This document shows, piece by piece, positions 1 through 9,888 of a stretch of DNA of 64,000 nucleotides. The DNA is from Promicromonospora sp. MEB111 (GTDB lineage: Bacteria > Actinomycetota > Actinomycetes > Actinomycetales > Cellulomonadaceae). Both the position numbers and the translations under genes were made by a program. The notes beneath the pieces are model-generated. The model ran no database searches and was not told where the DNA came from. It saw nothing but the letters and a program-made list of their open reading frames with translations. The DNA lies in the NCBI RefSeq assembly GCF_030209445.1, contig NZ_JARVSD010000009.1, forward strand, positions 1 to 64,000. The letters are read 5' to 3'. The stretch's first letter is position 1. Each line of letters starts with the position of its first letter.

Positions 1-38
1 GGCGGTCCTGACGGACCCCCGGGGCCGCTGACCGACCA

Positions 39-119
39 CTGAGCAGCCGCTCAGCAGGCGGGCGGCGACCGTGACGCCTGAAGTCACGGTCGTCGCCCGC
101 CTGCTGAGCGGCTGCTCAG
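39..119. terminator. Long inverted repeat, 37-bp arms
   Basis: Arms 39-75 and 83-119 are complementary at 36 of 37 positions, with a 7-base loop (76-82). The single mismatch would be a G-U pair in RNA. The outer part of each arm is itself nearly palindromic. No T-run follows. It precedes the sugar ABC importer and most likely terminates the gene to the left of the window. A regulatory hairpin or binding site is the alternative. Confidence 0.6.
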
Positions 120-257
120 CGCCTCCTCTCGGCAGCGGTCGGTGACAGCGCTGACATCTCTTCGGCGGAGTCCCTTGACTCGGGCCCGCCAGGGGTGAAT
201 CGTGTGCGTCAGTTGGCCCGGCGGCGTTGCCGGGTTCGCACGACGCAAGGGAGCTTC

Positions 258-1607
258 ATGCGCACGGCACGATTCCTCATCGCACCCGTCACTGCAGCGG
301 CACTCGCCCTCTCGCTCGGTGCCTGCGGCTCCGGCGGAGGCGGCTCGGACTCCTCCACGATCAAGGTGGCCTACCAGAAGTTCGGCAACTTCACGCAGGC
401 CGACGAGCTGTTCAAGGACGTCAAGGCCGACTACGAGAAGGCCAACCCCGGCATCACCGTCGAGCTGGTGCCCATCGAGGCGCAGCAGAACGACTACTTC
501 ACCAAGCTCGCCCTGATGAACCGGTCGCCCAGCACCGCGCCGGACGTCATGTACGAGGACACGTACATGATCAAGTCCGACGTCGAGGCCGGGTACCTGG
601 CGCCGCTGGACGACTACCTGGCCGAGTGGGACGAGTGGGACCAGTTCGTCGACAGCGCCAAGGAGGCGGGCGCGGGCGACGACGGCAAGACCTACGGCGT
701 CTCCATGGGCACCGACACGCGCGGTCTCTGGTTCAACAAGGACGTGCTCGCCAAGGCGGGCCTGCCCGAGGACTGGGCGCCGAAGTCGTGGGACGAGCTG
801 CTGGAGGCGGCCCGGGCCATCAAGGAGTCCGACCCCGACGTGGTCCCGTTCAACATGTACTCCGGCAAGCCCCAGGGCGAGGCCGCGGTGATGCAGGGCT
901 TCGAGATGCTGCTGTACGGCACCGGCGACACCCTCTACGAGGACGGCAAGTGGGTGCTCGGCTCCCAGGGCTTCGTCGACAGCCTCGACTTCATCACCAC
1001 CGTGTTCACCGAGGGGCTCGCGCCGACGCCGCAGCAGGCGCTCGACACCAACATCGGCAACACCGTGCAGGCCGAGTGGCTGCCCGAGGGCAAGGTCGGC
1101 ATCGCGCTCGACGGCTCGTGGGTGGCGGGCAACTGGCTCGAGTCCGGCGTCGCGCCGTGGCCCGAGTGGTCCGAGAAGATGGGCACCGCCCCGATGCCCA
1201 CCCAGGACGGCGCCGACCCGGGCGCCGTGAGCATGTCGGGCGGCTGGACCCTCGCGATGGGCTCCGGCTCCAAGAACCCGGACGCCGCGTTCGAGTTCAT
1301 CTCGATGGCGCTGAACCGCGAAAACTCCCTCTGGTTCGATGTCGCGAACAGCCAGATCGCGGTGCGGACGGACGTCGCCGAGGACCCGGAGTACACCGCG
1401 ACGAACCCGACCACCGAGTTCTTCACCGGCCTCGTCGACGTGACCAACTTCCGGCCCGCGACGTCGGACTACCCGAAGGTCTCCAACGAGATCATGGTCG
1501 CGATGGAGGCCGTGATGACCGGCCAGCAGACACCGGAGGAGGCGGCGGCTGCCTACGACGAAGCGGTGACGGGCATCGTCGGCGAAGAGAACACGGTCCA
1601 GGGCTGA
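258..1607 (+). CDS. Sugar ABC transporter substrate-binding lipoprotein
   Basis: This is an extracellular solute-binding protein of family 1, which captures a sugar outside the membrane and hands it to the two permeases encoded next. The ATG at 258 is preferred because it follows a purine-rich AAGGGAG site and begins a typical lipoprotein signal: basic MRTAR, a hydrophobic stretch, then the lipobox LGAC with the lipid-bearing Cys at residue 23. The mature protein (about 427 residues) has the length and the aromatic, Gly-rich segments of this family. An upstream start at 195 would spoil the signal peptide. The operon continues with ATG 1612, four bases after the stop. The substrate cannot be read from sequence. 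No ATPase gene is present, as is common where a shared MsiK-type ATPase serves many importers. Confidence 0.9.
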   Translation: MRTARFLIAPVTAAALALSLGACGSGGGGSDSSTIKVAYQKFGNFTQADELFKDVKADYEKANPGITVELVPIEAQQNDYFTKLALMNRSPSTAPDVMYEDTYMIKSDVEAGYLAPLDDYLAEWDEWDQFVDSAKEAGAGDDGKTYGVSMGTDTRGLWFNKDVLAKAGLPEDWAPKSWDELLEAARAIKESDPDVVPFNMYSGKPQGEAAVMQGFEMLLYGTGDTLYEDGKWVLGSQGFVDSLDFITTVFTEGLAPTPQQALDTNIGNTVQAEWLPEGKVGIALDGSWVAGNWLESGVAPWPEWSEKMGTAPMPTQDGADPGAVSMSGGWTLAMGSGSKNPDAAFEFISMALNRENSLWFDVANSQIAVRTDVAEDPEYTATNPTTEFFTGLVDVTNFRPATSDYPKVSNEIMVAMEAVMTGQQTPEEAAAAYDEAVTGIVGEENTVQG

Positions 1608-1611
1608 CCTG

Positions 1612-2487
1612 ATGGCCGTCTCGTCCCGCGGCGTGGCGCGGGTGGTTCCGCTCGCGCCCGCCGTCGTCCTGCTCGCGCTCTTCATGCTCGGCCCCGTGAT
1701 CTGGTCGTTCTACGGCTCGTTCACGAACACCGCGCTCACCGGGCCCACCGCCCTGAACCCGGAGTGGATCGGGTTCGACAACTACGTGGCGCTGATCGGC
1801 GACCCCGACTTCCCCAAGTCGCTGTGGCTCACCGTCGTGTTCGTGTTCCTCTCCGCCGTGGTGGGGCAGAACGTCATGGGCATCGCCCTGGCCGGCCTGC
1901 TCCGCTCGGCGGTCAAGCCGGTGCGCTCGATCGCCTCGACGGTCGTCGTCGCCGCGTGGGTGCTGCCCGAGATCGTCGCGGCGTTCGCCGCGTACGCGTT
2001 CTTCCACTCCGAGGGCACGCTCAACACGCTGCTCGGCGGCATCGGGATCACGGGGCCGGACTGGCTCTACTCCACCCCGATGCTCGCGGTGATCCTCGCC
2101 AACATCTGGCGCGGCACGGCCTTCTCGATGATGGTCTACTCGGCCGCGCTCGCGGAGGTACCGCCCGAGCTCACCGAGGCCGCCCAGCTCGACGGCGCCA
2201 ACGGGCTGCAGCGGCTCGCCTGGGTGACTCTCCCGGTCATCAGGCGGAGCATCTCGACCAACCTGATGCTCACCACGCTGCAGACCCTGTCCGTGTTCAC
2301 GCTCATCTACGTGATGACGGGCGGCGGACCCGGCACCGACAGCTCGACCCTGCCGATCCTGGCCTACCAGGAGGCGTTCAAGTTCGCGCAGGTCGGCTAC
2401 GGCACGGCCATCGCGACCGTGATGATCATCGTGGGCGGGATCTTCTCCGTGATCTACATTCGCGCGCTCCGACCGGAGGTGGACTGA
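1612..2487 (+). CDS. Sugar ABC transporter permease (MalF/UgpA type)
   Basis: The 291-residue integral membrane protein has about six hydrophobic helices and a binding-protein-dependent permease domain. The cytoplasmic EAA loop that docks the ATPase is visible as ELTEAAQLDGANGLQRLAWV near residues 185-205. It starts 4 bases after the binding-protein stop. Its own stop shares one base with the next ATG (TGATG at 2485-2489), so translation is coupled. It forms the translocation pore with the following permease. Confidence 0.92.
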   Translation: MAVSSRGVARVVPLAPAVVLLALFMLGPVIWSFYGSFTNTALTGPTALNPEWIGFDNYVALIGDPDFPKSLWLTVVFVFLSAVVGQNVMGIALAGLLRSAVKPVRSIASTVVVAAWVLPEIVAAFAAYAFFHSEGTLNTLLGGIGITGPDWLYSTPMLAVILANIWRGTAFSMMVYSAALAEVPPELTEAAQLDGANGLQRLAWVTLPVIRRSISTNLMLTTLQTLSVFTLIYVMTGGGPGTDSSTLPILAYQEAFKFAQVGYGTAIATVMIIVGGIFSVIYIRALRPEVD

Positions 2488-3371
2488 TGACGGACACGAT
2501 GACGAGGCCCGCCGCGCCGGCCCGGAGCGGCCTCGGCACGCTGGCCGCGCCCCGCGGCACGGCGACCAAGGTGGCCGCCAACGTGGTGCTGCTGGTGATC
2601 GCCCTGTGCTTCGTGCTCCCGATGGCGTGGGTGGTGGTCGCGTCGTTCGACGCGCAGGCCACGCTCTCCTTCGGGCTGCCCGACGCCGTGACCACCGCGA
2701 ACTTCGCGGCGATCATGACGCCGGAGCTCACCTGGCTGCCGCTGTGGAACGCGTTCGTGCTGTCCGCGGGGTCGGGGGCCATCACGGTGGTGGTCGCGGT
2801 GCTCGCGGCCTACCCCTTGTCGCGGTACCGCATGCGATTCGGCAAGTACTTCCTGTACTCGGTGCTGTTCGGCACCTGCCTGCCGATCACGGCGATCATG
2901 GTCCCCGTGTACGCGCTGTTCGTGCAGCTCAACCTGCTCGACTCGCTGCCGGGAACCATCTTCTTCATGGCGGCGACGTCGCTGCCCATGGCGATCTGGA
3001 TGACCAAGAACTTCATGGACTCGGTGCCGATCTCGCTGGAGGAGGCGGCGTGGACCGAGGGGGCGTCCGCGATGCAGGCGCTGCGCCGCGTGGTGCTGCC
3101 GCTCATGCGGCCGGGCATCGCGGTGGTGTTCATCTTCGTGTTCGTGCAGGCGTGGGGGAACTTCTTCGTCCCGTTCGTGCTGCTGCTCTCCCCGGAGAAG
3201 CAGCCGGCGGCCGTGAGCATCTTCGCGTTCTTCGGCCAGTACGGGTCGGTCGCCTACGGACAGCTCGCCGCGTACTCGCTGCTGTACGCCGCGCCGGTGC
3301 TCGGCCTGTACGTGCTGGTCACCCGCATCTCGGGCTCGGCCTTCGCCCTGGCGGGCGCGGTCAAGGGCTGA
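2487..3371 (+). CDS. Sugar ABC transporter permease (MalG/UgpE type)
   Basis: The 294-residue protein is the second permease of the importer. The chosen start is the ATG at 2487, which overlaps the preceding stop by one base; the frame is open much further upstream, but only as a shadow of the previous gene. The N-terminus is short and Pro/Ala-rich, followed by six predicted membrane helices. The EAA-type loop reads SLEEAAWTEGASAMQALRRV near the middle of the protein. It is the last gene of the operon and converges on purU across a hairpin. Confidence 0.92.
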   Translation: MTDTMTRPAAPARSGLGTLAAPRGTATKVAANVVLLVIALCFVLPMAWVVVASFDAQATLSFGLPDAVTTANFAAIMTPELTWLPLWNAFVLSAGSGAITVVVAVLAAYPLSRYRMRFGKYFLYSVLFGTCLPITAIMVPVYALFVQLNLLDSLPGTIFFMAATSLPMAIWMTKNFMDSVPISLEEAAWTEGASAMQALRRVVLPLMRPGIAVVFIFVFVQAWGNFFVPFVLLLSPEKQPAAVSIFAFFGQYGSVAYGQLAAYSLLYAAPVLGLYVLVTRISGSAFALAGAVKG

Positions 3372-3390
3372 CGGGACGGCCGCCGCCCGG

Positions 3391-4251
<861 letters not shown>

Positions 4252-4257
4252 GCGGTC

Positions 4258-4263
4258 AGGCTA
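4258..4263 (-). promoter_or_regulatory. Leaderless -10 box of purU
   Basis: TAGCCT on the minus strand lies six bases before the purU GTG. The box overlaps the stop codon (4261-4263) of the upstream acetyltransferase. Confidence 0.5.
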
Positions 4264-4860
4264 ACCCGGCGCGGCGACCGGCGGGATGTCGTCCCGTGAG
4301 AGCTCGCGGCGCATCACCCAGCGCCGTCGGCCGCCGCTCACGCCGCCGGTCTCGGCCGCCCGCTCGAAGCCCGCCGCCTCGAACATGCGCACCGTGCCGA
4401 CGTACCCGCTGATCACGTCGACCCGCTCCGCGCCGGCGTCGACCGGGTACCCCTCGACCACCTCGGCGCCATGGGCCCGGGCGTGCTCGACGGCCCCGGC
4501 CAGGAGGTGGTGCATCAGCCCCCGTCTCCGGAACCCCGCGCGGACCACGAAGCACACCGCCACCCAGGCGTCGCGGTCGTCGACGAACGGGATGGTGCGC
4601 GTGTTCATGAGCCGCCGGTACGTGGAGCGGGGCGCGACCGAGCACCAGCCCGCGACGACGTCGTCCACGTACACCAGGACGCCGGGGCCGGGCTCGGTGG
4701 CGCACTGGTCCCGCATGTAACCGGGGCGGTCCTCCTGCGCGACGCGGCTGTCCCGGTAGGCCATGCACCAGCAGCCCTTGCCGCCCGGCTTCTTGACGCC
4801 GACCACCTCGTAGAAGTCGTCGTACCGCCCGAGGGCGGGCCGCACCTCGATGTGCTCCAT
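4261..4860 (-). CDS. GNAT family N-acetyltransferase
   Basis: A GNAT-fold acyl-CoA transferase of about 199 residues. The Cys-rich N-terminal strand GCWCMAYRD (about 25-33), the central CFVVRAGFRRRGLMHHLL acetyl-CoA loop and the C-terminal RMFEAAGF segment are typical of a GNAT subgroup common in actinobacteria. The ATG at 4860 is preferred; a GTG at 4890 would add ten residues. The acceptor substrate is unknown. It is divergent from the second acetyltransferase and its stop overlaps the purU promoter. Confidence 0.8.
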   Translation of the reverse strand: MEHIEVRPALGRYDDFYEVVGVKKPGGKGCWCMAYRDSRVAQEDRPGYMRDQCATEPGPGVLVYVDDVVAGWCSVAPRSTYRRLMNTRTIPFVDDRDAWVAVCFVVRAGFRRRGLMHHLLAGAVEHARAHGAEVVEGYPVDAGAERVDVISGYVGTVRMFEAAGFERAAETGGVSGGRRRWVMRRELSRDDIPPVAAPG

Positions 4861-4949
4861 GCCCCCGAACCTACGCCGGGCCACCGACACGCCCGACCGG
4901 ACCGTGGTCGCCGTCGACCCGGGCGTGTCACCTCTGCCACCATGGACCC

Positions 4950-5459
4950 ATGAGCAACTCCACCACGACGATCGCCCTGGTCGAGGACGACCATGCGGGC
5001 GAGCTCCTCACGCTGCGCCGTGCCGCGTTCGTCACCGAGGCCCAGCTGTACGACGACCCGAACATCCCCCCGCTGACCCAGACGCTCGCCGAGCTGCGCG
5101 AGGACCTGGCGCGGGACGACGTGGTGACGATCGGCGCGTGGGAGGGCCACCGGATGATCGGCTCGGTGCGCGTCGAGATCGAGGGCGAGAAGGCGACCCT
5201 CGGCCGCCTCGCCGTGGCCCCGGACAAGCAGGCCCGCGGCATCGGCACCGAGATGCTGTTCGCCGTGCTCCCTTACCTGCCGGAGCAGACCACGGAGATC
5301 TGGGTCTTCACCGGCAAGGACTCCAAGCAGAACCTCGCGCTGTACACCAAGCACGGGTACGAGGAGCAGTACGACAAGGCCGCGGGCGACCTGACGTACA
5401 CCTACCTGCGCCGTGTGCTCGGCGCCGCGGGCGCGCAGCCCGTGCCGCAGGAGAAGTAG
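4950..5459 (+). CDS. GNAT family N-acetyltransferase
   Basis: A 169-residue single-domain acetyltransferase. The acetyl-CoA binding segment LGRLAVAPDKQARGIGTEML lies at about 90-109, and the C-terminal ALYTKHGYEE segment matches the GNAT fold. The weakly conserved N-terminus presumably sets acceptor specificity. The ATG at 4950 is the natural start. It converges on the PPOX gene with one base between stop codons. Substrate unknown; unrelated in sequence to its divergent GNAT neighbour beyond the fold. Confidence 0.83.
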   Translation: MSNSTTTIALVEDDHAGELLTLRRAAFVTEAQLYDDPNIPPLTQTLAELREDLARDDVVTIGAWEGHRMIGSVRVEIEGEKATLGRLAVAPDKQARGIGTEMLFAVLPYLPEQTTEIWVFTGKDSKQNLALYTKHGYEEQYDKAAGDLTYTYLRRVLGAAGAQPVPQEK

Positions 5460-5460
5460 G

Positions 5461-5853
5461 TCAGAAGCCCCACGCGTGGAAGGACTCGATCTCCATCCAC
5501 GCGTCGAACCGCGGGTTCTCGCGGTTCGGGTAGGGCTTGCCGCCGTAGTGGACGGAGAGCCGGTCGATGCCGGCCAGGCCCTCGTCGGGCGTGATCGTCA
5601 CGCGGCCCTGGAGGCTCACGTGCCGGTACCAGTTCTCGGAGTCCAGCACCGTGAGGGACACGCGCGGGTCCGCCCGCAGGTGGTCCAGGCGCTTGCGCGT
5701 GCCGTCGAGGTTCAGCAGCACCCGGCCGTCCTCGTACAGGTACCAGGTGGCCACCGACACGGGCGCGCCGTCGGGCCGGACGGTCGCCATGACCGCGTGG
5801 TTCGGGCGTTCGAGGACCTTCGCGATGTGCTCCGGGACCGGGGGCTTGGCCAC
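5461..5853 (-). CDS. PPOX-class F420-dependent oxidoreductase
   Basis: A 130-residue split-barrel flavin/F420-binding protein of the pyridoxamine-5'-phosphate oxidase superfamily. The N-terminal ATVRPDGAPVSVATWY strand pair, the TRKRLDHLRADPRVSLTV segment and the C-terminal GGKPYPN region are typical of small actinobacterial F420-dependent members. The GTG start at 5853 follows an AAGGAG site. The frame is open far upstream only because it shadows the FAD oxidase gene. The physiological substrate is unknown. It lies 38 bases downstream of the FAD-dependent oxidoreductase on the same strand and may be cotranscribed. Confidence 0.85.
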   Translation of the reverse strand: MAKPPVPEHIAKVLERPNHAVMATVRPDGAPVSVATWYLYEDGRVLLNLDGTRKRLDHLRADPRVSLTVLDSENWYRHVSLQGRVTITPDEGLAGIDRLSVHYGGKPYPNRENPRFDAWMEIESFHAWGF

Positions 5854-5891
5854 TTCGTGCTCCTTCGACGTCGGGTGTTCGCCGCAGCCAA

Positions 5892-7358
5892 TCAGGTATC
5901 GCGGCCCAGGCCAAGCGCGTCCAGGGACCGGAGCAGCACGTCGCGGCGTCCGTGGCCGTGGTCGGCGCCGTCCAGCGACCGGCCCACGGCGCGGAGCCCG
6001 GCCGCCGTGACCGGTTCCGGCGGGAACGGGGCCGGGACCTGCCGCAGGGTGCGGAGCGCGGAGCGCTCGGTCTCCGCGGCGCCGTCGAGCACGTCGAACC
6101 GGTCCAGCGCCACCTCCGCCGCGAAGTGCGTCGCGACGACGCCGAGTCCGGCGAACCCCGCCACGTGCTGCACGCGTCCGCCTGCGGCCTGACCGAGGAA
6201 CGGGCCGCAACCGGTGGTGACGCCGGCCGCGCCGGCCCACCGGTGCGTGAGGCGGACGCCCTCGAGCTGGGGGAACGTCGTCAGCAGGTGCTCGGCGAGA
6301 CGCCGGGAGGCCTCCGGCCGGTTCTCGTACGCGCGGCGCACGCGGCCGCCGTAGTGGTAGACGGCGTCGTGCCCGCCGAACACGATCCGGTCGTCGGCCG
6401 TGAGCCGGTAGCGGTGGGCCCGGTGGGCCAGGTCCCGCAGCCCCTGCCGGCCGCGCCAGCCGATGGCGCCCAGCAGCTCGGCGGACAGCGGCTCCGTCGC
6501 TATCGCGTAGTCGTACACCGGCACGGTGTGCCGGCGGTAGCGCCGCGGCAGGGCCGGGAACGCGCCCGTCCCGAGCACCACGCGGTCCGCCCGCACGGCG
6601 GCCTCGCCCGCGGGCGAGGTGGTGCGCAGGACGACGTCGCCGTGCGCGCCCCGGCCCGGCGGCACCAGCCGGGTCACCCGCGTGTGCTCGAAGATCTCGA
6701 CGCCGAGCGCGCTCGCCGCCCGCGCCAGCTCGGCGGCCAGCCGCGCGGGGTGCGTGAGCGCGACGGCGTCGGGGCGGACCAGGCCGGCCTCGTAGGTGGG
6801 GCTGGCGATCTCGGCGCGCACCTTGGCCCGGTCGAGCAGGGTGTGCGGTGCGCCGGCCCGGGCGGCGGCGCCCGCTGCGTCCTGCAGCCAGTCGATCTGG
6901 TGGGGCTCCACGGCCAGGTCGACCACGCCGGTGCGCTCCCACGGGCAGTCCAGGCCCAGCTCGGCCACGGCGGAGCCGACGGCCGCCAGGTGCTCCTGGC
7001 CGAGCCGGGTCAGCGCGGCGCGCTCGTCGGCGTCGGGCCGTCCGCCGTGCGTGAGGCGTGCCCCGCAGAACCCGGGGCCGCGGCCCGACGCGGCCCAGCC
7101 GACGGACCTGCCCTCGATCAGCACCACGCGCGCGCCGGGATGGCGCTGCCTGGCCCGCAGCGCCGCCCACAGCCCGGCGTACCCGGCGCCGACCACGGCG
7201 ACGTCGGCCCGCACCCGGGCCGACAGGGCGGGGTAGGCCGCGGGCTCACCCAGGTCGTCCTGCCAGAACACCGCTTGACGTGTGCTGGCCAGGGCATGGT
7301 CGACGACAGACCTGGCCGGAACGTTACGCTCGAAGACGGTCTGCCGCCGGTGCCCCAT
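5892..7358 (-). CDS. FAD-dependent oxidoreductase (DAO/amine oxidase-like)
   Basis: This 488-residue flavoprotein has a Rossmann FAD site VAVVGAGYAGLWAAL near residue 53, then EGRSVGWAASGRGPG. The C-terminal segment GFAGLGVVATHFAAEVAL closes the FAD domain. It resembles the D-amino-acid oxidase/gamma-glutamylputrescine oxidase superfamily, so oxidation of an amine or amino acid is likely but the substrate is not determined. The ATG at 7358 is six bases after TAGATT, consistent with a leaderless transcript. Confidence 0.83.
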   Translation of the reverse strand: MGHRRQTVFERNVPARSVVDHALASTRQAVFWQDDLGEPAAYPALSARVRADVAVVGAGYAGLWAALRARQRHPGARVVLIEGRSVGWAASGRGPGFCGARLTHGGRPDADERAALTRLGQEHLAAVGSAVAELGLDCPWERTGVVDLAVEPHQIDWLQDAAGAAARAGAPHTLLDRAKVRAEIASPTYEAGLVRPDAVALTHPARLAAELARAASALGVEIFEHTRVTRLVPPGRGAHGDVVLRTTSPAGEAAVRADRVVLGTGAFPALPRRYRRHTVPVYDYAIATEPLSAELLGAIGWRGRQGLRDLAHRAHRYRLTADDRIVFGGHDAVYHYGGRVRRAYENRPEASRRLAEHLLTTFPQLEGVRLTHRWAGAAGVTTGCGPFLGQAAGGRVQHVAGFAGLGVVATHFAAEVALDRFDVLDGAAETERSALRTLRQVPAPFPPEPVTAAGLRAVGRSLDGADHGHGRRDVLLRSLDALGLGRDT

Positions 7359-7364
7359 GTCGCA

Positions 7365-7370
7365 AATCTA
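7365..7370 (-). promoter_or_regulatory. Leaderless -10 box of FAD oxidoreductase gene
   Basis: TAGATT on the minus strand, six bases before the ATG at 7358. No Shine-Dalgarno sequence is present. Confidence 0.45.
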
Positions 7371-7433
7371 GCCAATGCCCGATGAATGCTGGTTTCGGCT
7401 GGGTGAGCACTGGATGACGCCGCCGGTCAGAGC

Positions 7434-8264
7434 TCAGCCGGCGAGGCAGACCGTCTCGAAGCTGCGGGCTGCGTCGTACCCGAGCTCGAGCTTGTCCTGG
7501 GTGCCCTCGGGGCACTCCATCCCGCTGACGATGAGCGCCGTGACCTTGCGCGCGCCGTCCGACGAGCAGGCGAGCTCGCCGCCGTTGCCGTCCACGCAGT
7601 CGCCGCTCACGAGCTGTCCGCCGCCCTTGCCCGGGTCCCCGGGGTGGTCGTCGGCCAGGTTGCGCGCGCACACCGCCTGCGTCTCGCCGCCGGCCTGGCC
7701 GTCCTTCTGGAAGACGACGTCGGTGCCGGCCGGGCAGTGCAGCTGCGCCAGCGACACCGCGTCCTGGATCTCGAGGATCGAGACCGTGGCGTCGGGGTCG
7801 TCGCACAGCAGGGGGCGGTAGGTGTCGGCCCCGTCCGTGGCCGAGGGCGACGGGTCGGGTCCGGCACAGGCGTCGACCGCCCACGCGGCGGCGGTGTCGT
7901 CCGTGCCGTCGGGCCCGAAGAAGTGCACGCCCACGGCGACGATCACGCCGGCGGCGACGAGGAAGGCGACGACGGACCAGATCCAGTCCCGCCTGCCTCC
8001 GCCCTTGCGCCGGCCTTTCTTGCCGTCGGCCTCGCCGCCCCCGCCGGACGGCAGGTCCGGGCCGGGCGGCTGGGTCCGGCCGGACGGCAGCGGGGTCGCG
8101 CCGGTCCGGGCCGGGAACTGACCGGTCCGCGGCTGGAACTGGCTGGAGCGCTGGACGGGCTGGAACTGGCTGGAGCGCTGGACCGGCTCGAACTGGCCGG
8201 AGCGGCGGCGCGGGTCTGGCTGGTGCTCCGGAACGCCTGCGTCCGGTGACACGGGGGAGGGCAT
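7434..8264 (-). CDS. Membrane-anchored protein with Q/F-rich repeats, unknown function
   Basis: About 276 residues from the ATG at 8264; a longer start at 8324 adds 20 residues unlike a normal N-terminus. The N-terminal cytoplasmic part is Pro/Gln-rich with three tandem 9-residue units (RSGQFEPVQ, RSSQFQPVQ, RSSQFQPRT). A basic stretch GKKGRRKGGGRR comes next, then one membrane helix (about residues 92-112). The extracytoplasmic part has several cysteines that could form disulphides in two related halves (one around CDDPDATVSIL, one around CSSDGARKVTALIV). Such type-II membrane proteins are common in actinobacteria. No function is recognised. Confidence 0.7.
   Translation of the reverse strand: MPSPVSPDAGVPEHQPDPRRRSGQFEPVQRSSQFQPVQRSSQFQPRTGQFPARTGATPLPSGRTQPPGPDLPSGGGGEADGKKGRRKGGGRRDWIWSVVAFLVAAGVIVAVGVHFFGPDGTDDTAAAWAVDACAGPDPSPSATDGADTYRPLLCDDPDATVSILEIQDAVSLAQLHCPAGTDVVFQKDGQAGGETQAVCARNLADDHPGDPGKGGGQLVSGDCVDGNGGELACSSDGARKVTALIVSGMECPEGTQDKLELGYDAARSFETVCLAG
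8133..8186 (-). repeat. 27-bp tandem repeat in membrane-protein gene
   Basis: Two almost identical 27-bp units (starting at 8133 and 8160) and a partial third encode the 9-residue Q/F/P/V repeats. The period is a multiple of three, so copy-number changes keep the frame. Confidence 0.7.
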
Positions 8265-8413
8265 GGCCGCACAGTAGCGACGTCGGGGTGAATCGCAAAA
8301 GGGTCTCAGGTACTTTCGCTGCAATCCCGCGGTTCCTGGCCGGTGGCCGGACGCCTGGCGGGTGCACGGTGGGCGCGTGGTGGCCGCGCGGGACGGGCTC
8401 CGGCCGCCGCTGC

Positions 8414-8419
8414 TACGAT
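8414..8419 (+). promoter_or_regulatory. -10 box of the glyA-folD transcript
   Basis: TACGAT lies just ahead of the riboswitch aptamer and would place the transcript start at about 8426. A matching -35 is weak (GGACGG, 8391-8396). Confidence 0.45.
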
Positions 8420-8421
8420 CT

Positions 8422-8530
8422 TCGGGTCGCGACTGGCGTCAGGTGGATCACCACCGGGGAGCGACGAGTCATGCCGACGACGGGTCGTTCGCCTGGGCCC
8501 TGGGTCACCTTGTGAGAGGTGCACGCCCGG
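8422..8530 (+). ncRNA. ZTP (pfl) riboswitch upstream of glyA-folD
   Basis: The leader carries the conserved parts of the ZTP/pfl aptamer. The first half pairs GTCGC (8426-8430) with GCGAC (8461-8465) and contains CTGGCG and ACCGGGGAGCG. After a linker, the second half ends in CGCCTGGGC (8490-8498), the conserved pseudoknot and ligand-binding segment. A short hairpin with arms CACCT/AGGTG (8506-8521) follows as a possible expression platform. The ligand ZTP/ZMP signals 10-formyl-THF shortage, and such RNAs typically raise one-carbon genes such as glyA and folD, which are the two genes here. The 338-base gap before glyA is largely explained by this element. Confidence 0.85.
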
Positions 8531-8603
8531 TCCAGTCGTGTCGCGGCGCGTGTGCCCTCCACCGCCGTCCGACCATTCCCCGTCCCGCATGAATCGAGGA
8601 GCC

Positions 8604-9884
8604 ATGAGCGCATCGACCCCCGACCCGCTCGCCACCCCGCTCGCCGAGCTCGACCCCGAGATCGCCGCCGTCCTGACCGGTGAGCTGGCCCGCCAGCGCG
8701 ACACGCTCGAGATGATCGCGTCCGAGAACTTCGTGCCGCGCGCCGTCCTGGAGGCCCAGGGCTCGGTCCTGACCAACAAGTACGCCGAGGGCTACCCGGG
8801 GCGCCGCTACTACGGCGGCTGCGAGCAGGTGGACATCGCCGAGAACCTGGCGATCGCCCGCGCCAAGGACCTGTTCGGCGCCGAGCACGCCAACGTCCAG
8901 CCGCACTCCGGTGCCCAGGCCAACGCCGCGGTGCTGCACGCCCTGATCAACGCGGGCGACAAGATCCTCGGCCTCGAGCTGGCCCACGGCGGCCACCTCA
9001 CGCACGGCATGCGGATCAACTTCAGCGGCAAGCTGTACGACGTCGGCGCCTACGGCGTGGACCCGCAGTCCTACCGCATCGAGATGGACGAGGTGCGCAA
9101 GAAGGCGCTGGAGCACCGCCCCGACGTCATCATCGCCGGCTGGTCCGCGTACCCGCGTCACCTCGACTTCGCCGCGTTCCGCGAGGTCGCGGACGAGGTC
9201 GGCGCCAAGCTCTGGGTCGACATGGCGCACTTCGCCGGTCTCGTCGCGGCGGGTCTGCACCCGTCCCCGGTGCCGTACGCCGACGTCGTCTCCTCGACCG
9301 TGCACAAGACGATCGGCGGGCCGCGCTCCGGCTTCATCCTCTCCAAGGAGGAGTACGCCAAGAAGATCGACTCCGCGGTGTTCCCGGGCCAGCAGGGCGG
9401 CCCGCTCATGCACGTGATCGCCGCCAAGGCCGTCTCGTTCAAGGTCGCCGCGACCGAGTCCTTCAAGGACCGCCAGGAGCGCACGCTGCGGGGTGCGTCG
9501 ATCATCGCCGAGCGCCTCTCGCAGCCCGACGTCGCCGCGGCCGGAGCGTCCGTGCTCACTGGCGGCACCGACGTGCACCTGGTGCTCGTGGACCTGCGCA
9601 ACTCCCAGCTCGACGGGCAGCAGGCCGAGGACCTCCTGCACGACGCCGGGATCACCGTGAACCGCAACGCCGTCCCGTTCGACCCGCGCCCCCCGCGCGT
9701 CACCTCGGGCCTGCGGATCGGCACGCCGGCGCTCGCCACCCGCGGGTTCGGCGACGCCGAGTTCACCGAGGTCGCCGACATCATCGCGACGGCCCTGAAG
9801 GACGGCGCCGCGACCGACGTCGACGCCCTCTCGGCGCGGGTCGAGAAGCTCACCGCCGCGTTCCCGCTCTACCCGGGGCTCTGA
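8604..9884 (+). CDS. glyA: Serine hydroxymethyltransferase
   Basis: GlyA is a PLP enzyme that converts serine and THF to glycine and 5,10-methylene-THF. The 426-residue protein has all family landmarks: [30 protein letters not shown], and the PLP lysine in [14 protein letters not shown]. The ATG at 8604 follows CGAGGA; the open frame upstream is non-coding leader. It lies behind a ZTP riboswitch and is followed 4 bases later by folD, so the two form a one-carbon operon. Confidence 0.97.
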   Translation: MSASTPDPLATPLAELDPEIAAVLTGELARQRDTLEMIASENFVPRAVLEAQGSVLTNKYAEGYPGRRYYGGCEQVDIAENLAIARAKDLFGAEHANVQPHSGAQANAAVLHALINAGDKILGLELAHGGHLTHGMRINFSGKLYDVGAYGVDPQSYRIEMDEVRKKALEHRPDVIIAGWSAYPRHLDFAAFREVADEVGAKLWVDMAHFAGLVAAGLHPSPVPYADVVSSTVHKTIGGPRSGFILSKEEYAKKIDSAVFPGQQGGPLMHVIAAKAVSFKVAATESFKDRQERTLRGASIIAERLSQPDVAAAGASVLTGGTDVHLVLVDLRNSQLDGQQAEDLLHDAGITVNRNAVPFDPRPPRVTSGLRIGTPALATRGFGDAEFTEVADIIATALKDGAATDVDALSARVEKLTAAFPLYPGL

Positions 9885-9888
9885 GCCG

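Noticed and set aside
258-3371. ABC importer as the galactan-oligosaccharide transporter
   Set aside because: It lies 14 kb away, on the other strand, with many unrelated genes between. Nothing in the sequence links it to galactan.
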